A model generated the notes under the pieces. The model was given only the letters and a program-made list of their open reading frames with translations. It searched no databases and had not been told where the DNA came from. A stretch of DNA of 48,492 nt from Limimaricola cinnabarinus LL-001 (lineage in GTDB: Bacteria > Pseudomonadota > Alphaproteobacteria > Rhodobacterales > Rhodobacteraceae), in assembly GCF_000466965.1 (NCBI RefSeq), contig NZ_BATB01000021.1:1-48492 (forward strand), read 5' to 3'. Positions 34,723 through 43,008 of the stretch are shown in pieces (position 1 is the first letter of the stretch; each line of letters starts with the position of its first letter). Made by a program: the position numbers and the translations under genes.

Positions 34723-35665
34723 TCACAGTCACGCGCATCTCGACCCCGAATCCGGGGATCGGCGTGTTTCCATAGCCATATGGGCCAATGCCCTGCTGAC
34801 CGTGGCGCAGATCGTGGGTGGCATATTCGCCGGCAGCCTCGCGCTGATCGCGGATGCGCTGCACAACTTCTCGGACATGGCCTCGCTCGTCATCGCTTTC
34901 GCCGCCCGAAAGATCGCGCGCCGGCCTGCGGATTCAACGATGACCTTCGGCTATGGGCGGATCGAGATCGTGGCCGCCCTCATCAACTACACAACTCTCA
35001 TTCTCGTCGGTTTCTACCTGATCTACGAAGGCGGCATGCGGATGATCGATCCGCCCGAGGTGCGCGGCTGGACGGTCGTCATCCTCGGCGGGATCGCATT
35101 GATCATCGATGCGCTGACAGCGGGTCTCACCTACTCGATGCAGAAGGGCAGCGTGAACATCCGGGCACTGTTCCTGCACAATCTTTCGGATGCGCTCGCT
35201 TCTGTCGCGGTCATCATCGGCGGCACGCTGATCCTCCTTTACGACCTGCGCTGGGTCGATCCTGCCATCACCATCGGCATCGCGTTGTATATTCTCTATC
35301 TGGCGCTGACCGAGATCGGCGGCCCGATCCGGACCCTGATGCTCGGCAGTCCGCCCGATCTCGACAGCGACGCCGTCGTTCAAACGATGCGAGACGCTGA
35401 TGGTGTTCTGGATGTCCATCATGTGCATCTTTGGCAGATGCAGGAGCATGAGGTTGCGCTTGATTGTCACGTGGTGCTGAACGATCAGGGCTGGGCACGT
35501 ATCGAGATCGTGAAAGCTGACATTAAGAACCGTCTGAAGGATGGTTTTGGCATTTCCCATTCGAGTCTGGAGTTCGAACACGAGGAGCATGCCCACCAGA
35601 ATGCCGAGCTATATGGGCACGGATCAGTGAAGTCGGCCAGTCATGGAAACGGATCATCCGGTTGA
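34712..35665 (+). CDS. Cation diffusion facilitator (CDF) metal exporter
   Basis: 317 residues with six membrane helices. The metal site of CDF proteins is visible as LIADALHNFSDMAS (helix 2) and LFLHNLSDALASVAV (helix 5), which gives a His/Asp set typical of Zn/Cd members. His-rich N-terminus (MPHDHSHAHL) and C-terminus (FEHEEHAHQN), with a soluble C-terminal domain (VHHVHLWQMQEHEVALDCHV). AAGGAG is seven bases before ATG 34712; an in-frame ATG at 34706 is too close to it. Exports Zn2+ or Cd2+ against protons. Confidence 0.9.
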   Translation: MPHDHSHAHLDPESGDRRVSIAIWANALLTVAQIVGGIFAGSLALIADALHNFSDMASLVIAFAARKIARRPADSTMTFGYGRIEIVAALINYTTLILVGFYLIYEGGMRMIDPPEVRGWTVVILGGIALIIDALTAGLTYSMQKGSVNIRALFLHNLSDALASVAVIIGGTLILLYDLRWVDPAITIGIALYILYLALTEIGGPIRTLMLGSPPDLDSDAVVQTMRDADGVLDVHHVHLWQMQEHEVALDCHVVLNDQGWARIEIVKADIKNRLKDGFGISHSSLEFEHEEHAHQNAELYGHGSVKSASHGNGSSG

Positions 35666-35810
35666 TGGTGGTCGACCGGATATTTCGGCATTCAGAGGCA
35701 CGCTTTCCCGATCTGCCTTGCCGCCTTCCCGCAATGCAAAGCAGTCCCAATGGCCGCAATATTAGCGCGTGACATTCATAGCCGTCGCCATCACCGTCGC
35801 GTTGCCATAG

Positions 35811-36322
35811 TCAGGCATAGATGTCGATGGGCGTCCCGTTCCGCACCATGGCATAGATTTCTTCGATCTGACGGTCCGACACCGAGATGCAGCCTGCCGT
35901 CCAGTCGCGGACATTCATGGGGTCGACGCCGGGTCTCGGGCCGCCATGGATGAAGATGTCTTTCCCGGGAGACCGACCAAGCGCCGCCGCAAAAGCAATG
36001 TCGGCCTGATTTGGATAGGAAATCCCAATGGAGAGATGGAAGAGACTTTTCGGATTCCTCCGATCTATCAGATACGAGCCCTCCGGCGTCCGCCCATCCC
36101 CTTCGAACTGCTTAGGGCCTTCGGGTGCGAAACCCAGACCGATGGGGTAGGTCTTCAAGACACCATCCGCGCCGTCAAGCAGCAGTAGCCGCTGCTCCTT
36201 GTAAATCCGCAACCGGGTTACAGGGGGTCCGTCATATGACCGAAACTTCCCGGCACAGCCAGACAGGAAAGCGGCCAGCCGCTCAATAATATGGCACGTC
36301 GCGCGGATCTGGTGGCTGCCAT
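35811..36322 (-). CDS. L,D-transpeptidase (YkuD domain), lipoprotein, one-base frameshift
   Basis: The N-terminus is MAATRSARRAILLSG, then LAAFLSGC-AGKF, a lipobox, in a shifted frame; the break is near 36278, where adding one base joins the two. The domain shows YPIGLGFAPEGPKQFEGDGR, IFIHGGPRPG and the catalytic Cys in TAGCISVSD. 170 residues joined. It cross-links peptidoglycan stems or attaches proteins. Convergent with the CDF gene and divergent from a second L,D-transpeptidase. Confidence 0.85.
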
Positions 36323-36533
36323 CGTTCGTGGCCTATCCTGTGAGGTCTGTTCGACTTCTGGCACTACCTTGGCAAATGTGATGGCTCAAGGCCTGTGGGT
36401 TGTACGTCCGGGTTGAGCCACGCCGTCGATCTTCGCCGCGCAGGACACGAAGGTCGGCTGATGCAGGCATAATAGCGGTATACCGGATCGACCATCCGGC
36501 TGGTGCTGGTAAAATAATGTAAAGGACAACACG

Positions 36534-37141
36534 ATGCAGCGAAGAAGATTTCTTGCCACGGCAGCTGGTTTCAGCGTGGCGGCTGGGGTGCCGAGCTAGG
36601 AGTGGCCCACGAGTTGCCCGAGAAATTCATGCCGCGTGAGGTCGAGATCGCGCCGGGCATCGCCCCAGGGGAGATCCACGTCATGCCGGACGAGTTCGCG
36701 CTCTACTGGACGCAGCCGGAAGGCCGAGCAATACGCTACAGCGTCGGAGTCGGACGCGACGATCTCTACCATGCCGGCAGTTACATCGTGCGGGTGAAGC
36801 GGGAGTGGCCGAGTTGGAAGCCGACCCCAGCCATGATCCGGCGAGAGCCCGAGAAATACGAGCAATACGAGGAGGAAGGGATGCCCGGCGGCCTCGACAA
36901 TCCGCTCGGCGCGCGAGCGCTCTATCTCTTCATCAATGGCCGTGACACTTACCTGCGTATCCATGGCACCAACCAGCCCTCGACGATCGGACAGGCGGTT
37001 TCAAACGGCTGCGCGCGTCTGGTGAACGATCACATCATCGAGCTCTACGAGAAAGTGCCTGTGGGAACGAAGGTCTATCTCTATCCGAAGGCAGGAAATC
37101 CCTACAATCCAGACCGGAATGGGATGGACCCTCATAGCTGA
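36534..37141 (+). CDS. L,D-transpeptidase (ErfK/YbiS-type), one-base frameshift in the signal region
   Basis: From ATG 36534: MQRRRFLATAAGFSVAAGVP is a twin-Arg-like signal, followed by a TAG at 36594-36596. Adding one base gives PSLGVAHELPEKFMPREVEI, the ordinary family junction. The YkuD domain is complete: GVGRDDLYHAGSYIVRVKRE, HGTNQPSTIGQAVSNGCARL with the catalytic Cys, and a C-terminal VYLYPKAGNPYNPD. 202 residues joined. Together with its neighbour it suggests local control of peptidoglycan 3-3 cross-links; without a restored frame it would lack an export signal. Confidence 0.83.
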
Positions 37142-37194
37142 GCGGGTTTTGCCGTAGACAGCGCCAAGCACCGGCGCGTTGCCCTTAGCCACCT

Positions 37195-37211
37195 GCGGCC
37201 TCGCAGGCCGC
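37195..37211 (+). terminator. Possible terminator hairpin
   Basis: Perfect stem GCGGCCT-CGC-AGGCCGC, 54 bp after the L,D-transpeptidase stop, followed by only a weak T-rich stretch (TCTTGAT). Confidence 0.35.
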
Positions 37212-37237
37212 TCTTGATAGGTGCGCTCGCGCTTGGG

Positions 37238-37420
37238 TCATGCGGACTTCAGGCAGTCGAGAATCGCTTCGGCCTCGGCCTTGTCCAGCATGCCTGCGAA
37301 GCCCGACATGCTACTCTTGTAGCCGATGCCGACCATGCCGATGGTGTCGGCAAGATGATCTCGCGCACCACCCGATCCGGATGGTGCCAGTCATTGGCGC
37401 GTGGTTCTATGCGCGAGCGA
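37238..37420 (-). pseudogene. Remnant of a cytochrome c gene (C-terminal part)
   Basis: On the minus strand a tail of the cytochrome c fold can be read: WHHPDRVVREII, then after a one-base shift DTIGMVGIGYKSSMSGFAGM and LDKAEAEAILDCLKSA with a stop at 37238. This resembles the end of the intact cytochrome at 23767-24279 (WHHADRDLFTI, YESDMPAFEGLLS). No CxxCH is found upstream, so the N-terminal half is missing. Confidence 0.55.
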
Positions 37421-37982
37421 ACCGAATAGCATCGAGTCAGAACTGTCGTTCGCTGCGGCAAGCTTAAAGGTCCGTTCCGGTGGAAAATGCCGACAGACAT
37501 AGTGGACGGTTTGACAGTGATTTCAAACCAGATGGCCATCTTCCTCCATTGGGGGGGTATGCATCCCATAAGGCAGACCCTCCCAAAAACGGCCGTTTTT
37601 GGCCAATGGGTTCTGTCAGGGGGTTTGTGTCCGGTGTGCGGACATTTGAGCCGGGTGCAGCGAATGACGGCTCTCCGCCCTCTTATGTTTGGCCTCCGTC
37701 CCCTGAAGCGCTGGGTCGCTGAGGCTGGTCGATACTGATGCTTACGGTTGAGCACACCTCAAGTCCGGACATACCCCGAAGCCGTGCCGGCGGTGGGGCA
37801 TCACTTTGCGAGAATGCTGGGTGGCCAGACTGGCAAAGGGGCTTTCTGTCTCTTCAGCCCTCTGGCTGGTTCCTCGGGCGAGAGTTGTAAAGAGATAGAT
37901 AGCTGCCGCTGCGTTATTGGCGTCGTTCTCCAAGTCGGGGCTGGCAAGCACGCCGGGCGATGACTTCAAACTTATCCGTACC
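37421..37982. other. Intergenic stretch without a recognised gene
   Basis: About 560 bp. It contains a perfect 20-bp palindrome (37583-37602) but no gene-like frame; the open frames are fragments without domains. The cytochrome remnant lies at its left edge. Confidence 0.45.
37583..37602. repeat. Perfect 20-bp palindrome
   Basis: CCAAAAACGGCCGTTTTTGG is self-complementary over its whole length with no loop. The core AACGGCCGTT also occurs in two other intergenic stretches (17211-17220 and 39038-39047). Confidence 0.85.
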
Positions 37983-38762
37983 TCATTCCTCGACGGTCTT
38001 CAGAATGACCTCTGCGGCCTCCGTCGGGCGGTCCCATTGTGGGAAGTGGCCGCATCGCTCGAACCAATGTAGCTGGGCGGTAGGGAAGACTGCTTGAGCA
38101 CGTTCCGCTTGCCTGGGCAGCAGGAGGCGGTCTTTACGACCCCATCCAATTGTCACGCGGCCCGGAGGTGTGGCCGTCCCCTCCTGCAACGGACCGTTCG
38201 CCAACTCGCGCAGCATCGCGTCGAATACTTCGGTCCCGGCTATGGCCGTCAGCTCTTTCTGGACCAACTGGGGATCGAGGGTGCCGGGTCTCGCCGACAG
38301 TTGCATCAGAAGCGCTGTCCGCGCGGCCCTGTTCTGCGACAATGCCGAAATGCGCGTGCGCAAGCGGCGTACCAGCCGAACCGAGGCGGACAGTGTGTAG
38401 CGGAACCAAGCCGTTTCCCAGCCCCGCCAGAAACCGCCCGGATCATAGGCAACCGTGTGGCCGCCGACGCCCCGCCGCGACAATTCCAAAACCAAGCGTG
38501 CGCCGACGGAACTGCCGACCGTGTCAACTCCTGTAAGCCCATTCAGGTCGATGAACTGCTCGAGCGCGTCCGCATAGGCCGCTATTGTCTGGCGCCCCAA
38601 AAGCGCCGGAGATTTTCCGTGCCCCGGCAGATCGATCAGCACGATCTCGCGCGCATGGGATAGCATCGGGACGATGCTGTCCCATGACCGGACACTTCCC
38701 CCGAGCCCGTGAACCATAAGCAAGGGTCGTCCCGCACCATGACGTTCGCAATTCAACTCCAT
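37983..38762 (-). CDS. Alpha/beta-hydrolase fold enzyme
   Basis: 259 residues from ATG 38762 (MELNCERHGAGRPLLMVHGL). Oxyanion motif HGLGGSVRSWD; nucleophile Ser in TVGSSVGARLVLE; acid probably Asp in GWGRKDRLLLP; His in FERCGHFPQWDRP. A cap region (FWRGWETAWFRYTL) sits between. Substrate unknown; the layout fits esterases and C-C bond hydrolases of the MhpC type. The frame is open to 39017, but the fold begins here. It stands alone on the minus strand, with about 400 bp free upstream. Confidence 0.82.
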   Translation of the reverse strand: MELNCERHGAGRPLLMVHGLGGSVRSWDSIVPMLSHAREIVLIDLPGHGKSPALLGRQTIAAYADALEQFIDLNGLTGVDTVGSSVGARLVLELSRRGVGGHTVAYDPGGFWRGWETAWFRYTLSASVRLVRRLRTRISALSQNRAARTALLMQLSARPGTLDPQLVQKELTAIAGTEVFDAMLRELANGPLQEGTATPPGRVTIGWGRKDRLLLPRQAERAQAVFPTAQLHWFERCGHFPQWDRPTEAAEVILKTVEE

Positions 38763-39166
38763 GCTGCAACAACGGCCAGAACTTCCTTTAGTTTCACTGT
38801 CAGCTGTCAGGACATTGCATCGGCGTCGCATTCCGTCGGACGACTCCGTGTAGCTCCCTCGAATCTGCGACGGCTTTGTGGGCACCGCTCGCTCTTGTGA
38901 CAGGTGCGGCGAACGACCGCTTCCCGCTTGTCTTCGACGGATGCTGCGATTGTCACCGATGTCGCGGAAGGGCTCGGAGCGGACCTCCTCGACACCGCAG
39001 GATGTGACAAAACTCAACCATTTCTGTCACCGGCGATAACGGCCGTTTGTGGAGGAGTGGCATTGCTTGGAGGTCGGCAGGAGCAGGACCCTCCAGTAAC
39101 CCCATTCAGAACTATGGAAGTTGTTGAAGGTTTCTGGAGACAGGGCGCTCAAAGGCCTCTGGACTT
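38763..39166. other. Intergenic stretch without a recognised gene
   Basis: About 400 bp between the hydrolase and the recombinase stop. It contains AACGGCCGTT at 39038-39047. No gene, attachment-site-like direct repeat or tRNA was found. Confidence 0.4.
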
Positions 39167-40213
39167 CTACAGCCCCGCGGCCCTCGTCAAGTTCACCCGG
39201 AACCGGTCCCGACGGCGCTGGTAGCGCCGGGTCATCTCGGCCGAGGCGTGACCGAGCTGCTTCTGCACGTGGCGCTCGTCGACCTCCGCGGACGACGCCA
39301 GCCCGGCACGTAGCGAATGCCCGCCGAAGAGGGTTCGGCGCTCGGCCTCCGGCAGATCCGCCCGCAGCCCGGCGCCCATTGCCGTGCGCTGCACCAGCCG
39401 CGCCACGTGGCGGTCGTTCAGGCGGCGCTCCAGCGCGCGTTGACCATCGCGGCTGATACCGGTGAAGATCGGGCCGAAATCGATCTTCGCGAAACGCAGC
39501 CAGCGCTCCAATGCATGGACCGGGCAAGTGGCGTCGCTGGATCCCCGCGCGATCTCGACCGCGCGCCAGCCGGTCTTGCCGCGCAGCGTGACGAGGGCGC
39601 CGGCCTCGAGGATCTCGACCCAGCCGGTCCCGTCGAGGGTGTCGTTCTTGTTATGGTCGAGCCCGACCAGCTCGGAGCGTCGCAGCGCGCCCGCGAAGCC
39701 CACCAGCAGCATCGCCCGATCGCGCAGCCCGCGCAGGTCATGGCCGAGGGTCGCCAGCATCGCCCGCAGGTCGTCGGGCCCGATCGCTTCCTTCTGCACC
39801 GGTGGCCGCGCATGGCGGCGACGGATGCCAGCGAGAACGGCGGCGATGTGCCGGTCGCGGCGGTTGAGCCGCATACCGCGCTGCGCGTAGCCCCAGGACA
39901 GTCCCGCCAGCCGCCGTTCGATCGAGGCCACCGACAGCGCCCGGGCCGGGCCCGACGGCGCCGCGAGATCGGTGATGTAGAGCCCGACCAGCTCGGGCGC
40001 GGGGGGCAGGGGGTCGGCGCCCTTCAATCGGCACCAGCGCGCGAAAGCCGACCAGTCACGCGCGTAGGCCCTACGGGTGTTCTCGGCCAGCGCATGGTCG
40101 GCGTAGCCACGGGCGGTGTCGACGAGGCGGTCGAGCCGGCCGGAGCCCACGACATGATCAGGCAGGGCGATTTGGGCGGGGTTTCCGGGCGTGTTCGGCA
40201 TGGCGACGGGCAT
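39167..40213 (-). CDS. Tyrosine recombinase / integrase
   Basis: 348 residues. N-terminal SAM-like core-binding domain (ENTRRAYARDWSAFARWCRL, IERRLAGLSWGYAQRG). Catalytic domain with the R-H-R-H/W-Y set: ALRRSELVGL, then FGGHSLRAGLAS, LGHASAEMTRRYQRR. It catalyses site-specific recombination (integration, excision or dimer resolution). It diverges from DUF1403/ScpB. Its start is next to an 11-bp-armed dyad at 40223-40251 which may be its operator or recombination core. An in-frame ATG at 40201 is an alternative start. Confidence 0.9.
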   Translation of the reverse strand: MPVAMPNTPGNPAQIALPDHVVGSGRLDRLVDTARGYADHALAENTRRAYARDWSAFARWCRLKGADPLPPAPELVGLYITDLAAPSGPARALSVASIERRLAGLSWGYAQRGMRLNRRDRHIAAVLAGIRRRHARPPVQKEAIGPDDLRAMLATLGHDLRGLRDRAMLLVGFAGALRRSELVGLDHNKNDTLDGTGWVEILEAGALVTLRGKTGWRAVEIARGSSDATCPVHALERWLRFAKIDFGPIFTGISRDGQRALERRLNDRHVARLVQRTAMGAGLRADLPEAERRTLFGGHSLRAGLASSAEVDERHVQKQLGHASAEMTRRYQRRRDRFRVNLTRAAGL

Positions 40214-40222
40214 AGCACACTC

Positions 40223-40251
40223 ATGTCCGATAAGTGAAAATTATCGGACAT
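40223..40251. repeat. Inverted repeat ATGTCCGATAA / TTATCGGACAT, 7-nt spacer
   Basis: Perfect 11-bp arms at 40223-40233 and 40241-40251 around GTGAAAA, lying 10 bp upstream of the recombinase start. The symmetry and arm length suit a core recombination site or an operator for the divergent genes. Confidence 0.85.
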
Positions 40252-40326
40252 AACATAGGACCACACAGTGCGGCGCTTGTAGCGCCATGGAATGGACAAA
40301 AGCGCCGCGACCTGGTAGCGCGGGGC

Positions 40327-41211
40327 ATGTCCGTCCTCCCGCATTCTTCTCTTCCCGCGTCCGCCTGGCCCGCCGCGCCGCGCTGGTCCGTCACGGGCCG
40401 TGCCACCGATCTTGAGGAGGCGGCGTTCCGCGCCGGGGCGGCACTGGCGCATCTGCACGGCGTGAGAACCCAACCTGGCTTGCCTCTGGCGCTGTGGCGC
40501 GCCCGGCTGGCGCTCGAAGCCGCCGCGGCAAGTGTGAGGTTTTCGGGGCGGTCGGAGGGCTTGGCGGAGCTGCGCGACGCGCTGTGTCTGGCGCGGCCCG
40601 GCGATCCGCTCGGGCCAGCGGGGGAGATCGGCCAGGCGTGGCACTACGCAGTGACGCGACCGCTGACGACGCGCGGCTTGGCACCGGTGCTGCCCGGCGT
40701 CGCGCCGGATCTGGTCCAGCGGTGCCTGGCGATGCCGGGGGCACCCGTCGCGCGAGCCGCGCAGGTGCTGGAGGCCGTGCTCGCCGAGGCCCCCCGCGCC
40801 GAAACGGAGGTGCTGATCCTCGCCGACGCGGCACTGGCCAGAGCACTTGGCTGGGACCGGATCGTGCCGCTGCTGGCAATCGGGCTGGCGCCGCGGGACC
40901 TGCGACGCAAGGGGGAGGATCTGCGGCGGGCCTGCCATCATGCCGTAGCCCAGGCCGCAGCCCGGGCGGCCGGTCTGGTGCAGGATCTGGCCCCGCGCGC
41001 CGCGCGGCTGCACGCCGTGGCGCCGAAACTGCGGGCCAAGGGCGCGGAAGCGGCCCTCGCGCTGTTTCTCGCGCAGGACGCGTTGGCGCCGGTGGCGCTG
41101 ACCCCCTTGATGTCGGACCGCGCCGCACGGCGGCTCTGCGACCGCTTGGTAACCCTGGGCGCGCTGCGCGAGCTGACCGGGCGCGACAGCTTTCGCCTGT
41201 ATGGGCTCTGA
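40327..41211 (+). CDS. DUF1403-family protein
   Basis: 294 residues, rich in Ala, Leu and Arg, predicted all-helical (EEAAFRAGAALAHLHGVRTQ, GLPLALWRARLALEAAAASV). DUF1403 is mostly found on alphaproteobacterial plasmids and islands beside ScpB-like genes and a recombinase, as here; its biochemical role is unknown. ATG 40327 is chosen as the first codon of the conserved region; the longer frame runs through the dyad at 40223-40251. The ScpB gene starts 2 bp after its stop, so they form an operon. Confidence 0.8.
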   Translation: MSVLPHSSLPASAWPAAPRWSVTGRATDLEEAAFRAGAALAHLHGVRTQPGLPLALWRARLALEAAAASVRFSGRSEGLAELRDALCLARPGDPLGPAGEIGQAWHYAVTRPLTTRGLAPVLPGVAPDLVQRCLAMPGAPVARAAQVLEAVLAEAPRAETEVLILADAALARALGWDRIVPLLAIGLAPRDLRRKGEDLRRACHHAVAQAAARAAGLVQDLAPRAARLHAVAPKLRAKGAEAALALFLAQDALAPVALTPLMSDRAARRLCDRLVTLGALRELTGRDSFRLYGL

Positions 41212-41213
41212 CC

Positions 41214-41798
41214 ATGGCGAAGCACGACGACATTGATCGCGAGCTGGCCGACCTGCCGCCCGAGCTGCGCTGGCGCGAATGGATGCGGCGGATCGAGGCG
41301 GTGCTGTTCGCCTCCGCCACGCCGGTGCCGCGTGCCGGTCTCGCGCGCGTCGTGGGGCAGGGGGCGACGCTCGACCTGCTGCTCGATGACCTCGCCGCGG
41401 AGCTGGCCGACCGGCCCTACGAGATCGCGCGTGTCGGCGACGCCTGGATGCTGCGCACCCGGCCCGCCTACGGCGCGGTGATCCGCGCCGTAGGCGATGT
41501 CGGGGACCGGGAGGTCGACCTCTCCGAGCGCGACCTCGCGGTGCTCGCCGCCATTGCCTATCACCAGCCGGTCACCCGCGACGGCCTCAAGGACATCTTC
41601 GGATGCGAGATCTCCCGTGATCTGATCGGGCGGTTGGTCGCACGCGCGCTGATCGCGCCGGGGCCGCGCGCGCCGCGGCGGGGCGCGCCCTATACCTATG
41701 TCACGACGCGTGGTTTCCTCGCCGCCTTCGGACTGGCGGATCTGCGCGACCTGCCCGATGCCGAAGCGCTGCGCGATGCGGGGCTGGCGGGGGGATAG
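41214..41798 (+). CDS. scpB: ScpB-like segregation/condensation protein
   Basis: 194 residues with tandem winged helices: IEAVLFASATPVPRAGLARV, then EVDLSERDLAVLAAIAYHQP and VTRDGLKDIFGCEISRDLIG, ending RRGAPYTYVTTRGFLAAFGL. ScpB helps form the SMC-ScpA-ScpB complex. This copy has no ScpA neighbour and is linked to DUF1403 and a recombinase, so it is a plasmid- or island-type version, perhaps serving element maintenance or recombination. Confidence 0.85.
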   Translation: MAKHDDIDRELADLPPELRWREWMRRIEAVLFASATPVPRAGLARVVGQGATLDLLLDDLAAELADRPYEIARVGDAWMLRTRPAYGAVIRAVGDVGDREVDLSERDLAVLAAIAYHQPVTRDGLKDIFGCEISRDLIGRLVARALIAPGPRAPRRGAPYTYVTTRGFLAAFGLADLRDLPDAEALRDAGLAGG

Positions 41799-41940
41799 TG
41801 TGGGGCAACGGCGGGATCGTTAGTCGCCTAACATTCTCAGTTACCGGCCAATGGCTGTGTTCGCTCTCTATCTGTCTTATCGGCAGTCCCGGGCGTGGCC
41901 GATATCGGTCAGCACATGCGGCGGCTCGAGGTGCTCCTCA

Positions 41941-43008
41941 TCATGCGTGATCGATCGGCAGCCCTGGCCGGCCAGCCCCGCAGGCCGGACAGCGTCGCTG
42001 AAAGATGTCCGAGCCGTTCGCCCCGTAGCATTCGCCGCAGCGCTGGCATCGAAGGATGTAGACGAGCTGGTTGTGGTCGTTGCCGTGAAGGTCGGTCTTC
42101 CGCAGGACTTCCTGTTCGTTGCGATTGACGAAGCCCGGCCGTGTCGTCCTGGCCGGGGCCGCGCCTTGCATGGACGGCTTCTGCTTTTGCTTCGACTTCG
42201 ACTTTTTGGCCGGCGGCCAGGTGGCTCCGAGGATCCACCCCTCGACCTGTCCCGTCATGGCGACCGGTTCGGGCTCAGGCGCTGCGAAGGCGCCTGACAG
42301 GTCTCCGCTGCGATCGGCCTCCTGGAGCCATCGCGCGATGACGTAGGCGTCGTGCTGGTCGGGCGTGCGCGCGTCTCTTGGATAGGTCGCGCTCCAGAGC
42401 CGCGGATACGCCTCGACGACCACCGAGGCCCCCGGGGTTGGCGTCCACTCGTCGAACGGCCAGAAGTGGAGTTCCGGTCTCGCCCTGCGCAACGCTCGAA
42501 GCCAGGGGATCCCCGAATGGGTGGACTTCGCCACGGAGCCCTGCACGTCGAAATGAAACACCGACTTCGCCGATCCGGTGGCCTCCTCGGTCAGGCGGCG
42601 CCAGGTTCGCTCGCCCATTCGGGCCGCCCCGCTTCCGACCTGGCCATTCCGCACGAAGTCGACATAGGTGTGCGGCTCGTCCGTCGGCCAATGCGCGCAG
42701 AAGTCGTTCAGGAAACTCACCCAGTCCGGTGCCAGGCGGTGGCGTTCGAAGTAGCGCATCGGGAAGGAGAACGCGTGATCGATGCCGACGATCGTTGGCA
42801 CGCGGTTGTCCAGCTCCTGCACCAGCCATGCCGCCAGCCCGCGCCGGGTCCAGTATTGCTTCGGCCCGGCCGGCGGGGGGACTTCCTGCGCCTCCTCGTC
42901 ACCGAGGGTCTGGTAAACCCGCAATCCCTTGAGGCTCGCCTCTGCGGTCTCGGCCCCTGAATAATCGATGCCGATGGTGCGGGCGAAGCCGCGCAGCGTA
43001 TCGGTCAT
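41941..43008 (-). CDS. DUF429-family predicted RNase H-like nuclease with C-terminal zinc ribbon
   Basis: 355 residues from ATG 43008. The DUF429 fold starts ARTIGIDYSGAETAEASLKG (first acidic residue of an RNase H-like site), then TIVGIDHAFSFPMRYFE (second), and ends with ARTPDQHDAYVIARWLQ (third). A basic linker (KKSKSKQKQK) leads to YILRCQRCGECYGANGSDIF and RRCPACGAGRPGLP, a four-Cys zinc ribbon. It overlaps the start of the DUF3883 gene's partner frame by ATGA (43005-43008), so the pair is co-translated. Predicted to cut nucleic acid; the defence role is inferred. Confidence 0.82.
   Translation of the reverse strand: MTDTLRGFARTIGIDYSGAETAEASLKGLRVYQTLGDEEAQEVPPPAGPKQYWTRRGLAAWLVQELDNRVPTIVGIDHAFSFPMRYFERHRLAPDWVSFLNDFCAHWPTDEPHTYVDFVRNGQVGSGAARMGERTWRRLTEEATGSAKSVFHFDVQGSVAKSTHSGIPWLRALRRARPELHFWPFDEWTPTPGASVVVEAYPRLWSATYPRDARTPDQHDAYVIARWLQEADRSGDLSGAFAAPEPEPVAMTGQVEGWILGATWPPAKKSKSKQKQKPSMQGAAPARTTRPGFVNRNEQEVLRKTDLHGNDHNQLVYILRCQRCGECYGANGSDIFQRRCPACGAGRPGLPIDHA

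Noticed and set aside
40223..40251. Reading the inverted repeat as a Tn3-type resolvase res half-site pair
   Set aside because: TGTCCGATAA resembles serine-resolvase res half-sites, but no serine recombinase or Tn3 ends are present; the nearby recombinase is of the tyrosine class.
39317..41320. Long open frames on both strands opposite the recombinase and DUF1403
   Set aside because: High GC leaves antisense frames open; none has a domain, and all are shadows of the real genes.
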